Assembly (NCBI RefSeq): GCF_025971945.1
Contig: NZ_JAPDHW010000011.1
Coordinates: 1 to 60,593, forward strand
Direction: 5' to 3'
Origin: Chryseobacterium kimseyorum
Lineage (GTDB): Bacteria > Bacteroidota > Bacteroidia > Flavobacteriales > Weeksellaceae
DNA length: 60,593 nt
The translations under genes were made by a program, and so were the position numbers. Position 1 is the stretch's first letter, and each line of letters starts with the position of its first letter. Below, piece after piece: positions 42,877 to 52,366 of the stretch. Below the pieces are notes generated by a model. It was given only the letters and a program-made list of their open reading frames with translations, made no database searches and was not told the origin of the DNA.

Positions 42877-44907
42877 TTAGAATCCTAAATAAGTCAGCAT
42901 TTTCTTGATATTGTCTTCCTGAGTTTCTATAGAGAATTTTGATAGTGGCAAGAGACTGTTCTCATGTAAAGTCTGCCAAAGACTTTCGTTATCATAGAGC
43001 TCAAGAATCTTATCTGCAAAATTTTGAGGATTTTCATCTGAGATTAAGGCTGTTTTCTCATCTTCAAGGCTCATTCCTTCCGCACCGATTCCTGTAGTAA
43101 TTACAGGCAACTTAAATTCTAAGGCCTGCCCTATTTTTCCTTTTACTCCAGCTCCATAACGAAGCGGCGCCACAAACACTCTGGCATTTTCGAACCAAAA
43201 ATCGACTGTTTTCTGGTAGCCTAATATCTGAAACTTATCAGAATGGTATTTTTGTTTTAGATCCTCAGGAAAATCTGGTCCTAAAATGAAAATTTTAATC
43301 TTACTGTTCTTTGCCCAAACCAAAGGCATTATTTGATCATGTAAAAACTTTACCGCATCAATATTGGGTAAATGGTTGTAACCACCAATGAAAAGCAATC
43401 CTTCTCTTTTGGAAAAACTCAAAGGCACATAATCTACTGGTTTGTGAATATTACTTACTGTAAAGATTTTGTCTTTTCTCACACCATTTGCAGAAACTGT
43501 ATCCATCTCTTCATCGCTGATAGAGATTACCGCATCAGAAATATTCATTCCAGCATATTCCTTTTTTTTGAAGAAAGCGATTTCTTTTTTTCTTTCGTTG
43601 GTGATGACATCAATGTAGTTATTTTCGCGCTCCATTCTAAGATAATGAAGATCCACCATATCGTAAATGATTTTCTGACCATTTAATTTTTCTTTAATTA
43701 ACTGATACCAATGGTCAAAACCTATCGGTCTGAAAATCCAAATAACATCAACGTAAGACAAGGCATTTAAAACCTGATGTTCTACTTTTACAATTTTGTC
43801 TTTTGTCGTAACATAATCTACACAGACCTCAACTCCAATTCCATTAAAAAATTTGACATAGTGATGATCTGTAGACTCATCAAAATGCTTCACTGCAAGG
43901 ATAATGCGGTGTCCGTTCTTTTGAAGAATTTTTACAATTTCAAAAAATCTTCTTGATCCGGAATCCTGATCCGGTTTCGGCATATTTTCTTCGAGAAAAA
44001 GAAAGTTGGGCTTGCGGTAATGATTTTCGCAACTGATTTTTGGGTTATCTGAATATTTCGTTTTTATAATGTTGGAATTCCAGTGATCAAAAAAAATCTT
44101 TTTATCGCCATCATTTTCCGCTTTGTATAAATTATCAAAAGAAATAATTTCCGAAAGTGGATGATAATAGGTATCTAATTGTTCATCATTTTTCATCTTT
44201 AAACAGAAGTCTGCTTTAGCAAAATATAGCGACGAGAACGATTCACTCAGCAAATTTATACTGCCATTTTTGTTTTTTTTATGAAACAAGAGACTGCCTT
44301 CACAAAAATCAACTTTTCTTAAATAATTAAATTCTGGGGAATCAATTGATTCAGATTGACCAATTGGAGATATTTCAGAGTCTTTAAAAACTAAATTTCC
44401 AGCCGCAACTATATTGTGTTCTGTAGAAACTAACTTGGAACCTACGGCGCCAACATTGTCTCTGATTTCAAAAACATTTAGCAACGTTGACAAATAATTT
44501 TCCTGAACCAAAGCATGTGATTCTAAAAGATAAATAAATTTTCCTTTACCCTTCTTAATTGCATTATTTACATTTGTTACAGTGCTATCTTTGGTATCAC
44601 TTACGAAAATCGCTTCTGTTTTTTCTAAATATCCGTGAGCTTCATCAATATCCCCATTATAAAGAACAATGATTTCTTTTGAAATATGTCGGTCGTATTT
44701 TTCAATTTGATAGAGGCCATTAAGCAATAATTTCAAATCATTAACCGTAGAAATGATAATTGTTACTTCAGGATTACCCTCTGTTTGAAAATTAAATTGA
44801 TGGTTTTTAAAAAAGTCAAGATTCTGCAGATTAATGGTCAGTTTTCTTCTATTTTTAATAAACTGATAATCCTTGATTTTATTTTTAAAAAATCTTTTAA
44901 TTCCCAT
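42877..44907 (-). CDS. Two-domain glycosyltransferase (GT2-like plus GT4)
   Basis: The 676-residue protein joins an N-terminal GT2-like domain (about 48-270: VTIIISTVNDLKLL, then IVLYNGD and FIYLLESHALV in place of the usual DxD) with a C-terminal GT4 domain (about 300-676: MPKPDQDSGSRRFFEI, RVFVAPLRYGAGVKGKIGQALEFKLPVI). The N-terminal half lacks a clear DxD motif, so it may be non-catalytic or use a variant site. The GT4 half resembles the neighbour at 45006 (KGTGIKIKVVEAM). One long chain may act twice on the same acceptor. The gene is divergent from 45006. Confidence 0.8.
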   Translation of the reverse strand: MGIKRFFKNKIKDYQFIKNRRKLTINLQNLDFFKNHQFNFQTEGNPEVTIIISTVNDLKLLLNGLYQIEKYDRHISKEIIVLYNGDIDEAHGYLEKTEAIFVSDTKDSTVTNVNNAIKKGKGKFIYLLESHALVQENYLSTLLNVFEIRDNVGAVGSKLVSTEHNIVAAGNLVFKDSEISPIGQSESIDSPEFNYLRKVDFCEGSLLFHKKNKNGSINLLSESFSSLYFAKADFCLKMKNDEQLDTYYHPLSEIISFDNLYKAENDGDKKIFFDHWNSNIIKTKYSDNPKISCENHYRKPNFLFLEENMPKPDQDSGSRRFFEIVKILQKNGHRIILAVKHFDESTDHHYVKFFNGIGVEVCVDYVTTKDKIVKVEHQVLNALSYVDVIWIFRPIGFDHWYQLIKEKLNGQKIIYDMVDLHYLRMERENNYIDVITNERKKEIAFFKKKEYAGMNISDAVISISDEEMDTVSANGVRKDKIFTVSNIHKPVDYVPLSFSKREGLLFIGGYNHLPNIDAVKFLHDQIMPLVWAKNSKIKIFILGPDFPEDLKQKYHSDKFQILGYQKTVDFWFENARVFVAPLRYGAGVKGKIGQALEFKLPVITTGIGAEGMSLEDEKTALISDENPQNFADKILELYDNESLWQTLHENSLLPLSKFSIETQEDNIKKMLTYLGF

Positions 44908-45005
44908 TTTAAATTTATTATTTTGTCTAAGTCTTTTGCGAAAACGAATTTAAGCATTTATTTCCTCAACTTTGAAAAGACTCTCATTCTAAACAAAAGT
45001 CATTA

Positions 45006-46157
45006 ATGAATTTTTTCAATAAGAACTTATTATTTTTCTTCCCCGAAAGTCCTTTCTCCAAAAGAGCCGGCAATGTTTTGCGTACCTATACGAATCTGAA
45101 ACAGCTTAAATCTTTAGGCTTAAATATTGATCTTGTCGGAGTGGAAGATTATTACAAAAGTTTTGGAGATTCGGCTGAAGACATTGATTCAGCAATCATT
45201 GATGATGTTTTTGTTCTGAAAACCACACCACCAAAGCAAAAACTAAGCTTTGACTATTGGAGATATAAAATTCAGAGAAGATTTAGCAAAGACAATACAA
45301 ATCAATATCTTACTCCGTATTTAGAAGATCATTTCGCAGCGGTTCTTGATAAGAAAAAATATGATTATATCTTCATCAATTATGAATTCTGGACAGATCT
45401 TATTCGTAAGCAAGATTTAAAAGGGGCAAAAACAATAATTGATACGCACGATTGGATAACACTCAACGAATTTTACAATAATAAAACGCTTGACGTGGGG
45501 AAAAGATTTGGCGAAGAGATAGCAAATCTTTCATTTTATGATAAAGTAGTTACCATTTCCCGGGATGAATATTTTATTTTCAAAAGTTTTCTGGGAGATA
45601 AAGTGATTAATATACCGCCAAGCTTTCCTGAAAATTTTGAAGACACAAAGATTGATAAAAAATTTGACCTTATATTTGTAGGTAGCGACAATCCTTTTAA
45701 TGTAGTATCTATTAAATGGTTTATAGAAAAAGTACAACCGCTTCTCTCTAAAGAGATAAGAATTTGTATTATAGGAAGGATCTGTAAACACATTCCGGAT
45801 CATGAAAATATTGAAAAGGTTTTTTTTGCAGACGATTTAAAAACCTATTATCATGCAAGCAAAATTGCCATCTGTCCGATGCTTAAAGGAACCGGTATAA
45901 AAATTAAAGTAGTGGAAGCCATGTCTTTTGGAATACCGGTCGTAGGAACTGAAAAAGCGGTCGATGGTTTTTTAGACAAAAAAAACAACGGTTGCATGGT
46001 GGATGACAACGAACAAAAGTTAGCAGAAATCATTACCAATTTAATTAATAATGAATCTGACTACCTACAGCTAAAACACGAGGCTCAAGAGTTTTTCAAA
46101 AATAATTTTTCTGAGAGAAAATCCATTGAATTATGGAAAAAGGCTTTACATATTTAG
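45006..46157 (+). CDS. Family 4 glycosyltransferase
   Basis: The 383-residue protein begins MNFFNKNLLFFFPESPFSKRAGNV, has DTHDWITLN near 143 and the donor site MLKGTGIKIKVVEAMSFGIPVVGTEKAVDG near 295. The GTGIKIKVVEAM form without EGFG is that of GT4 proteins that lack the usual acidic pair. Divergent from the 676-residue gene, with 98 bases between. It is convergent with 46192. Confidence 0.86.
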   Translation: MNFFNKNLLFFFPESPFSKRAGNVLRTYTNLKQLKSLGLNIDLVGVEDYYKSFGDSAEDIDSAIIDDVFVLKTTPPKQKLSFDYWRYKIQRRFSKDNTNQYLTPYLEDHFAAVLDKKKYDYIFINYEFWTDLIRKQDLKGAKTIIDTHDWITLNEFYNNKTLDVGKRFGEEIANLSFYDKVVTISRDEYFIFKSFLGDKVINIPPSFPENFEDTKIDKKFDLIFVGSDNPFNVVSIKWFIEKVQPLLSKEIRICIIGRICKHIPDHENIEKVFFADDLKTYYHASKIAICPMLKGTGIKIKVVEAMSFGIPVVGTEKAVDGFLDKKNNGCMVDDNEQKLAEIITNLINNESDYLQLKHEAQEFFKNNFSERKSIELWKKALHI

Positions 46158-46191
46158 AGTTAGAGTCAATTTTCCGAGTAAGATAAAATTC

Positions 46192-47409
46192 CTACGATTT
46201 ACTTATCTTTTCATAAATCGCCACAAGATCATCGGCACTTTTTTTCCAGGAAAATAGCTTTGAACGTTCGAGTCCCTTCTGAGCATAAGTTTGTCTTAAA
46301 GAATCATCGGTATATAATTCGTGCATCGTTTTGCGTAATGATACTTCATCTGTAGGATCCAGCATAATTCCTGCATCTCCCACAACCTCCGGTAGAGATG
46401 ATGTATTGGAAGTTACTGTTGCTACTCCGCATTGCATAGCTTCCAACGGTGGCAAGCCGAAACCTTCATATAAAGACATGTAATAAAATGAGTGTGCATG
46501 GCTGTATAAACTCGCTAAATCTTCGTCTGGAACTCTGCCGGTAAATAATATTTTATCCTTTAGTGCATTCGCATTATTATATTCTTCAAAAATTTTATCG
46601 TAATCCCATCCTTTTGTTCCAACAAGGACCAAACTTAAATTATCAATTTCATTTTCTTTAATAAATTTTAAAAAAGATCGAATAACAAAGTCTGTATTTT
46701 TGCGAGGCTCCAATGTACCTACGCTCAGAAAATATTTGTCTGGAAGATTATACTTTTCTTTGATAGACTTAAATTTATCGTTATTGTCGCACACATAAAA
46801 AAGTGATTTAGAAGCAGCCAATAAGCTTACGAAGACATGATCAGGATTAATCTGAGGAGCATATCGTAATAAATCTTTTTTCGTATTTTCTGATACACAA
46901 ATCGCATAGTCATCTTTACCGATACTTGCGATAATTTTCTCTATAAAACGTGAAGTATAGTGTAAGTTCGGGAACAAAACGGGAATCAAATCATGGATGG
47001 TGACCACCTTTTTTAAATTTGAATATTTTCTGACTTTCTGATTGACAGGATAATAAAACGAATGATAAATATCTGCTTTTTCAAAAGCATTATTAAAAAA
47101 GGTGTTTTTAAATTCACTCACACCTATTTTTTCATACAAATACTTGAACAATTTTTCTTTTCTGAGAGGCAAAAACTTTCTTTTGGCTCTCTGATTGGCT
47201 CCATTTATTTTTATAGAGTTTTCACCAAAAAAAACATCCAATTCTTCTGTAGATGTTTGATGGTTGAATAAACTTAAATGAGAATAAGATGTTTCTATTG
47301 CGTCATGTTGACTTAATTCTCTGAAAAGTTCATAAGTAACGCGGAAAATTCCTGTGCGGTTATCTTTATAGAAATCAGCAATGACATCAGCGTCTAAGAT
47401 TACTTTCAT
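46192..47409 (-). CDS. Family 4 glycosyltransferase, mannosyltransferase-like
   Basis: The 405-residue protein has DFYKDNRTGIFRVTYELFREL at 12-32 (in shorter pieces: NRTGIFRVTYEL), VVTIHDLIPVLFP near 133, ICVSENTKKDLLRY, SVGTLEPRKN near 226 and the donor site MSLYEGFGLPPLEAMQCGVA near 313. This pattern is that of LPS mannosyl- or related transferases. First of the minus-strand series? No: the order of transcription is cupin, DUF6492-like, then this gene, which is last. Confidence 0.88.
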   Translation of the reverse strand: MKVILDADVIADFYKDNRTGIFRVTYELFRELSQHDAIETSYSHLSLFNHQTSTEELDVFFGENSIKINGANQRAKRKFLPLRKEKLFKYLYEKIGVSEFKNTFFNNAFEKADIYHSFYYPVNQKVRKYSNLKKVVTIHDLIPVLFPNLHYTSRFIEKIIASIGKDDYAICVSENTKKDLLRYAPQINPDHVFVSLLAASKSLFYVCDNNDKFKSIKEKYNLPDKYFLSVGTLEPRKNTDFVIRSFLKFIKENEIDNLSLVLVGTKGWDYDKIFEEYNNANALKDKILFTGRVPDEDLASLYSHAHSFYYMSLYEGFGLPPLEAMQCGVATVTSNTSSLPEVVGDAGIMLDPTDEVSLRKTMHELYTDDSLRQTYAQKGLERSKLFSWKKSADDLVAIYEKISKS

Positions 47410-47434
47410 CTAGGTATCATAATTTGCTTTTAAC

Positions 47435-48256
47435 TTATAAACTAATCTTTTTTTGGTACCATTTCAAATCACGATTCCAATTGGATTGAAGAACAACGCC
47501 CATATAATTCTCCTTAATTGATTCTCTGGTATGTCCTTCCTTTATAAAATCCTGAAATTGTTTTTTATAATGAAATACTTTAAACAACGGTTCTTTAGGA
47601 AAGAGAGGAATAACATTGCTTTTCAGAAGCCATTCTCCGTACCAAGTGAACTCACTTGGAAATTCATTAATTAGATCGGGATAATTTATACTATTTAAAT
47701 CTAAATAATTCTCCTGAAAATCTTTCCAAACTTTATTTGACCATATTGTCGGTGAAGGCCCGTAATCATAGCAAATTCCTTCACGACCGAGCTTATCCAT
47801 TATCCGTCCGCTTATATCTTCAAAATATTGTTTGGGATCATCTTTAAAGTGTTTACGATTGGCACTGAGCCATGAAAACATTTCCTTCTGCTGATGGATA
47901 ATAGTGTAAGGATTATCACCCTGAATAAAATCAGAGATATTAAAATCCTTGATAAAATAGGAGTCAGAATCTAGACAAACATAGTTTTCCGTAACATTCA
48001 GCCTGTGCAGCTGAGATTTTATGATTTGTTGATATTGCCAGGGATCACTTTTTTTAATGTCAATAATATCACTGTCTTTTATAAGGTCTAAAAGATCAGT
48101 TTGCAGGTTCTGCTTAAAAAAACTAATATCTTCGTTATTTACAGAAATCAGAAGCTTTATTCCATCTTTATTATGTTGATTAATTGAATCAATCAGTTTA
48201 CTGCAAGATTCAAAATCAGCTCTGTAAGTTTTAACGAATAATATTAATTTTTCCAT
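47435..48256 (-). CDS. DUF6492-like glycosyltransferase-associated protein
   Basis: The 273-residue protein has LFVKTYRADFESCSKLIDSI at 6-25 (FVKTYRADFE), VCLDSDSYF near 92 (a DxD-like pair in a GT-A-like position) and TWYGEWLLKSN near 225. It belongs to a group of uncharacterised proteins with DUF6492 found in capsule and LPS clusters that resemble GT-A enzymes. It lies 5 bases after the cupin and 25 bases before the GT4 gene, so it is probably in one operon with both. Confidence 0.7.
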   Translation of the reverse strand: MEKLILFVKTYRADFESCSKLIDSINQHNKDGIKLLISVNNEDISFFKQNLQTDLLDLIKDSDIIDIKKSDPWQYQQIIKSQLHRLNVTENYVCLDSDSYFIKDFNISDFIQGDNPYTIIHQQKEMFSWLSANRKHFKDDPKQYFEDISGRIMDKLGREGICYDYGPSPTIWSNKVWKDFQENYLDLNSINYPDLINEFPSEFTWYGEWLLKSNVIPLFPKEPLFKVFHYKKQFQDFIKEGHTRESIKENYMGVVLQSNWNRDLKWYQKKISL

Positions 48257-48261
48257 TTTAC

Positions 48262-48606
48262 TTAAGCTCTCTCATATTCATCATCCAGTCTCACAATATC
48301 ATCCTCACCAAAGTAAGTACCTGTCTGTACCTCGATGAAAACTACTGGCTTTTCAGATAAATTCATGATTCTGTGTTTGGCTCCTAGAGGAATGAAAATA
48401 CTTTCACCATAGGAAAGTTTGATTTCTTTATCATCCAGAACAATTGTCGCATCACCTTCGATAATCGTCCATTGTTCCTGTCTTTTATGATGATACTGAT
48501 AGGATAATTTTTGCCCAGGGTTCACTTCAATTCTTTTCAGTTTGTAATTGGGCTCGTCTGCCAAAACATAATATTTCCCCCAAGGTCTTTCACCAATTTC
48601 CAGCAT
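48262..48606 (-). CDS. Mannose-6-phosphate isomerase type II (cupin)
   Basis: The 114-residue protein is a single cupin: GERPWGKYYVLADEPNYKLKRIEVNPGQ (in pieces: RPWGKYYVL; RIEVNPGQ), YQYHHKRQEQW with the metal histidines, GESIFIPLGAKHRI. This is the C-terminal half of type II mannose-6-phosphate isomerase/GDP-mannose pyrophosphorylase, here a stand-alone form. It supplies fructose- or mannose-6-phosphate for GDP-mannose, which fits the mannosyltransferase-like genes downstream. First gene of the minus-strand operon. Confidence 0.9.
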   Translation of the reverse strand: MLEIGERPWGKYYVLADEPNYKLKRIEVNPGQKLSYQYHHKRQEQWTIIEGDATIVLDDKEIKLSYGESIFIPLGAKHRIMNLSEKPVVFIEVQTGTYFGEDDIVRLDDEYERA

Positions 48607-48701
48607 AATGTGTGTATTATTATTTTATACAAATGTAAAGATTATGATTACAAAAGCCAATAAGCTGGCGACAAAAACGTCTTGAAAACATATAATTTCA
48701 G

Positions 48702-48709
48702 TAAATTTG
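48702..48709 (+). promoter_or_regulatory. -7 box of gltX
   Basis: TAAATTTG, 19 bases before the gltX start; a TTG lies 17 bases further upstream. Confidence 0.6.
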
Positions 48710-48728
48710 CACCAAAATTTTATTTAAA

Positions 48729-50456
48729 ATGGGGAAAGTAAGAGTCCGTTTTGCACCAAGTCCTACGGGACCGCTGCATTTAGGAGGTGTAAGAACTGCA
48801 TTATATGATTATCTTTTTGCAAAAAATCAAGGTGGTGAATTTATACTGAGAATTGAAGACACCGATACCGCAAGATATGTAGAAGGAGCTGAAGAATACA
48901 TAGAGGAAGCTCTAGAATGGTGTGGAATCATCCCTGACGAAAGCCCTAAAAGAGGTGGTAAATTCGCTCCCTACAGACAATCTGAAAGAAGAGATATCTA
49001 TGACAGATACACTGAGCAAATATTAAAAACAGACTACGCTTACATCGCCTTTGATACTGCTGAAGAATTAGATGCCGTCCGTGCAGAATTTGAAGCAAAA
49101 GGTGAAGTTTTCTCTTACAATAACGTTTCCAGAAATATCTTAAAAAACAGCGTTGCACTTTCTAAAGAGGAAGTACAGCAACTTTTGGATGCTAAAACTC
49201 CTTATGTTGTAAGATTCAAAATGCCGATCGACAGAACCCTTGGACTTGTAGACATGATCCGTGGAAATTCTGCGGTAAATACCAATACTTTAGATGATAA
49301 AGTTTTGGTAAAAAACGATGGAATGCCTACGTATCATTTTGCCAACATTATAGATGATCATGAGATGGAGATTTCTCACGTCATCCGAGGTGAAGAATGG
49401 TTGCCATCGTTAGGTCTTCACACGTTATTATACGAAGCAATGGGTTGGGAAGCGCCTGAGTTTGCCCATTTATCATTGATTCTAAAACCTGATGTTTCCA
49501 CATTAATCAGTAAAGAAAATATTGACAGTATTACAAAATCTTTTACAGAGGAGTTTGTAACAAAAAACAGTCAATTTTCTTTTGATGAGGCAGCAACGCT
49601 GATAAAATCATTATTTTCAGAAGTGAAAAGCCCGAGATTCAAATCGATGCTGAATGAAAATGAGAAAGACAATGAAATTACCGCTTCTGTAAAACAGTTT
49701 TTAAAGAAAGGACTTTCAGGAAAATTAAGCAAAAGAGACGGTGATAAATTCGGATTCCCTGTATTTCCACTCAATTTCACAGATCCTGCGACAGGAAATA
49801 TTTCTAAAGGTTACAGAGAAAGCGGTTACCTGCCCGAAGCGTTTATGAATATGGTTGCACTTTTGGGCTGGACTCCGGCAGATGATAAAGAAATTTTGTC
49901 TTTGGAAGAAATGGCTAAAGAATTTGACTTAAATAAAGTTCACAAGGCTGGAGCAAGATTCAGTAAAGAAAAAGCAGAATGGTTTAATCATCAGTATATT
50001 CAGTTAAAATCGGACAAAGAGTTATTAAATATTCTAAAAGAGTCAGATTTACACTTAAACATGGAAGATGAAAAATTACTAAAGATTATTCATCTGATGA
50101 AAGAAAGAGCGACTTTTCCAACAGATATTTACGAAAACGGAAAATTCTTTTTTGAAGCCCCAAGTTCTTACGATGAAAAAGCCTCTAAGAAAGCTTGGAA
50201 TGACGAAACATCAAATCTTCTGACTGAATTTGCTGAAAGTTTGAATTCGATAAATGATTTCAGTTCTGAAAATATCAAACAGAACCTACACGATTTTGCA
50301 GAAAACAAAGGAATAGGAATGGGAAAAGTAATGATGCCGTTGCGTTTAGCTTTAGTAGGAGAATTAAAAGGTCCAGATGTTCCGGATATTTTGGAACTCG
50401 TTGGAAAAGAAGAAAGTATTGCAAGAATAAGCAATGCTGTAAATAATTTTAAATAA
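48729..50456 (+). CDS. gltX: Glutamyl-tRNA synthetase with an insertion before the KLSKR motif
   Basis: Charges tRNA-Glu. The 575-residue class I enzyme has the HIGH-type HLGG at 17-20 (SPTGPLHLGG), the GlxGlu-binding FADDGMPTYHFANIIDDHEM region near 200 (NDGMPTYHFA), and the KMSKS-type KLSKRDGDKFGFPVFP near 331. Between HLSLILKP (about 246-253) and that motif lies an extra segment of about 75 residues (255-329, lysine- and serine-rich, helical) absent from ordinary GltX, which explains the length against the usual 470-505. C-terminal anticodon-binding domain intact. Followed by accA with its own promoter. Confidence 0.95.
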   Translation: MGKVRVRFAPSPTGPLHLGGVRTALYDYLFAKNQGGEFILRIEDTDTARYVEGAEEYIEEALEWCGIIPDESPKRGGKFAPYRQSERRDIYDRYTEQILKTDYAYIAFDTAEELDAVRAEFEAKGEVFSYNNVSRNILKNSVALSKEEVQQLLDAKTPYVVRFKMPIDRTLGLVDMIRGNSAVNTNTLDDKVLVKNDGMPTYHFANIIDDHEMEISHVIRGEEWLPSLGLHTLLYEAMGWEAPEFAHLSLILKPDVSTLISKENIDSITKSFTEEFVTKNSQFSFDEAATLIKSLFSEVKSPRFKSMLNENEKDNEITASVKQFLKKGLSGKLSKRDGDKFGFPVFPLNFTDPATGNISKGYRESGYLPEAFMNMVALLGWTPADDKEILSLEEMAKEFDLNKVHKAGARFSKEKAEWFNHQYIQLKSDKELLNILKESDLHLNMEDEKLLKIIHLMKERATFPTDIYENGKFFFEAPSSYDEKASKKAWNDETSNLLTEFAESLNSINDFSSENIKQNLHDFAENKGIGMGKVMMPLRLALVGELKGPDVPDILELVGKEESIARISNAVNNFK

Positions 50457-50473
50457 AATTTCATAATTTTTCA

Positions 50474-50481
50474 TACATTTG
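50474..50481 (+). promoter_or_regulatory. -7 box of accA
   Basis: TACATTTG, 22 bases before the accA start at 50504. Confidence 0.5.
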
Positions 50482-50503
50482 AAAGATTTAATTTACTTCA
50501 AGA

Positions 50504-51460
50504 ATGGAATATTTAAGTTTCGAACTTCCTATAAAAGAACTGATGGATCAGTATCAAACCTGTTCATTGGTAGGAGAAGAAAGTGGTGTTGATGTAAAAT
50601 TAGCATGCAGCCAGATCGAGGATAAGATTATAGATACCAAAAAACAGATCTATGGAAATCTTACCCCTTGGCAAAGAGTACAGTTATCACGTCATCCGGA
50701 TCGTCCTTACACTATCGACTATATTAAAGGAATGGTAGATAAAGGAAGTTTCCTTGAACTGCACGGTGACAGAAACTTTGCAGATGATCCTGCGATGATC
50801 GGAGGTCTTGCGACTTTAGACGGTCAAAGAGTAATGATTATCGGTACTCAGAAAGGAAGAACAACCAAAGAAAGACAACACAGAAGATTCGGAATGCCGA
50901 ATCCTGAAGGATACAGAAAAGCCTTAAGACTAATGAAGTTAGCCGAGAAGTTTAAAATTCCTGTAATCACTTTAGTGGATACACCGGGAGCTTATCCTGG
51001 ACTGGAAGCTGAAGAAAGAGGTCAGGGTGAAGCGATCGCAAGAAATATTTTTGAAATGACGATGCTTAAAACTCCTATTTTCACTTACATTATCGGTGAA
51101 GGAGCGAGTGGCGGAGCGTTAGGAATTGGTGTCGGTAACAAAGTTTACATGTTGGAAAACACCTGGTACACAGTAATCGCACCGGAGAGCTGCTCTTCAA
51201 TCTTATGGAGAAACTGGGATCACAAAGAAGATGCAGCCAATGCATTAAATCTGACTCCAAAAGATGCTTTAAGAGAAAAATTCATCGATGGAATTATCGA
51301 AGAACCTCTTGGTGGAGCTCATTATGATCCGGAAACTACCTACCTGAATCTGAAAACTTCGATTTTGCAAAACATCAAAGCGTTCTCAAAATTCACAGGC
51401 AAAGAACTGGAAACCCAAAGACAGGACAAATTTATTGCCATGGGGCAATTTAAAGGATAA
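50504..51460 (+). CDS. accA: Acetyl-CoA carboxylase carboxyltransferase subunit alpha
   Basis: With AccD, moves the carboxyl group from biotin to acetyl-CoA. The 318-residue protein has an N-terminal helix region, [20 protein letters not shown] near 64 and the carboxyltransferase core: [16 protein letters not shown] near 90, [22 protein letters not shown] near 164 and [13 protein letters not shown] near 205. Full length. It is separate from accB and accC at 30503. Confidence 0.96.
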   Translation: MEYLSFELPIKELMDQYQTCSLVGEESGVDVKLACSQIEDKIIDTKKQIYGNLTPWQRVQLSRHPDRPYTIDYIKGMVDKGSFLELHGDRNFADDPAMIGGLATLDGQRVMIIGTQKGRTTKERQHRRFGMPNPEGYRKALRLMKLAEKFKIPVITLVDTPGAYPGLEAEERGQGEAIARNIFEMTMLKTPIFTYIIGEGASGGALGIGVGNKVYMLENTWYTVIAPESCSSILWRNWDHKEDAANALNLTPKDALREKFIDGIIEEPLGGAHYDPETTYLNLKTSILQNIKAFSKFTGKELETQRQDKFIAMGQFKG

Positions 51461-51462
51461 AC

Positions 51463-51501
51463 AAAAAAAGGTTGTTTAGAATTTCTAAACAACCTTTTTT
51501 T
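51463..51501. terminator. Bidirectional terminator
   Basis: Nearly perfect palindrome (51463-51481 with 51483-51501) with A and T runs at its ends. It lies between accA and the convergent gene at 51519. Confidence 0.92.
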
Positions 51502-51518
51502 GTTTCATTAAAATTAAA

Positions 51519-52220
51519 TCAGTCAGCTACATCAAGCTGTATCTCGATATCTTTAGTAATCTTTTTCAGCGAAGAATATTTGGCATCGCAGACCATTGTT
51601 GTCAGAACGTATTCACCTTTATCGATCAAGACAAAATTCTGTCCTTTTGCAGGAACATCAAGGTTATAATATTTTTTTCCACTTATTTTGACGATCAGTC
51701 TACAGTTTGATCTGTTTTTGATATTAATGTAAGCTTCCTTGTCGCTAGGATCGTCATTGAAAATATGGGTGAGCATTGCAGCGGTTTTCCTATTTTTATC
51801 GCTGACTTCAGATTTTTTATTCGTATTACCAACACTTGCATAAGTCACATTTCTCTGGGGACTAGCAGTATTGCTGGTATTTACCGGTATAGTTTTACCT
51901 TTATTAAGTTCACTGTTGCTTACAATTTTCTCAATTTTATCTTTGCTCAAAGGCTTTATGGTCGGTTTAGCCTCAGGCGAATTATCTGCCATGATAATGG
52001 TTATCAATCTTTTCTTAAAGAAATCTGTTCTGGCGTGACCGGGATTTTGTTTTAGAAAACCTGCGATAATTCTGGGTTCGTTGGATGTTTCAGCTTCTGT
52101 TTCGGTGTAGATAATGACCGTTTCTTTCTCGGCGACTACTTTTGCTTTGCCTTTTTTCTTCTTTTGAGAGAAGCCAAGACAGAATATGGAGAGGAATAAG
52201 ATTAGAAATAATTTTTTCAT
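51519..52220 (-). CDS. Secreted protein, DUF6759-like
   Basis: The 233-residue protein has a signal peptide (MKKLFLILFLSIFCLGFSQ) followed by a basic segment KKKKGKAK. The middle is low-complexity and Lys/Ser-rich. The C-terminal third (about 155-233: IKNRSNCRLIVKISGKKYYNLDVPAKGQNFVLIDKG) has the pattern of a small beta domain, which I relate to DUF6759 with little certainty. Periplasmic or exported. The role is unknown. It has no operon partner. Confidence 0.6.
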   Translation of the reverse strand: MKKLFLILFLSIFCLGFSQKKKKGKAKVVAEKETVIIYTETEAETSNEPRIIAGFLKQNPGHARTDFFKKRLITIIMADNSPEAKPTIKPLSKDKIEKIVSNSELNKGKTIPVNTSNTASPQRNVTYASVGNTNKKSEVSDKNRKTAAMLTHIFNDDPSDKEAYINIKNRSNCRLIVKISGKKYYNLDVPAKGQNFVLIDKGEYVLTTMVCDAKYSSLKKITKDIEIQLDVAD

Positions 52221-52297
52221 TGAGTAAAAACCTTTAAAAATTTATTAAATAATACTATAACGTGAAAAGTCATTTTTTAGTTTATCATTAAAATCAT

Positions 52298-52305
52298 TAT
52301 CTTTG
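52298..52305 (+). promoter_or_regulatory. -7 box of tsf
   Basis: TATCTTTG (TAnnTTTG), 61 bases before the tsf start. A leader of that length may hold regulatory structure, but I see no clear hairpin. Confidence 0.55.
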
Positions 52306-52366
52306 CACATCTTTAAAATAAACTATTAAAGTTAATCATAATTTTAAATAAAAAAATAATAATATT

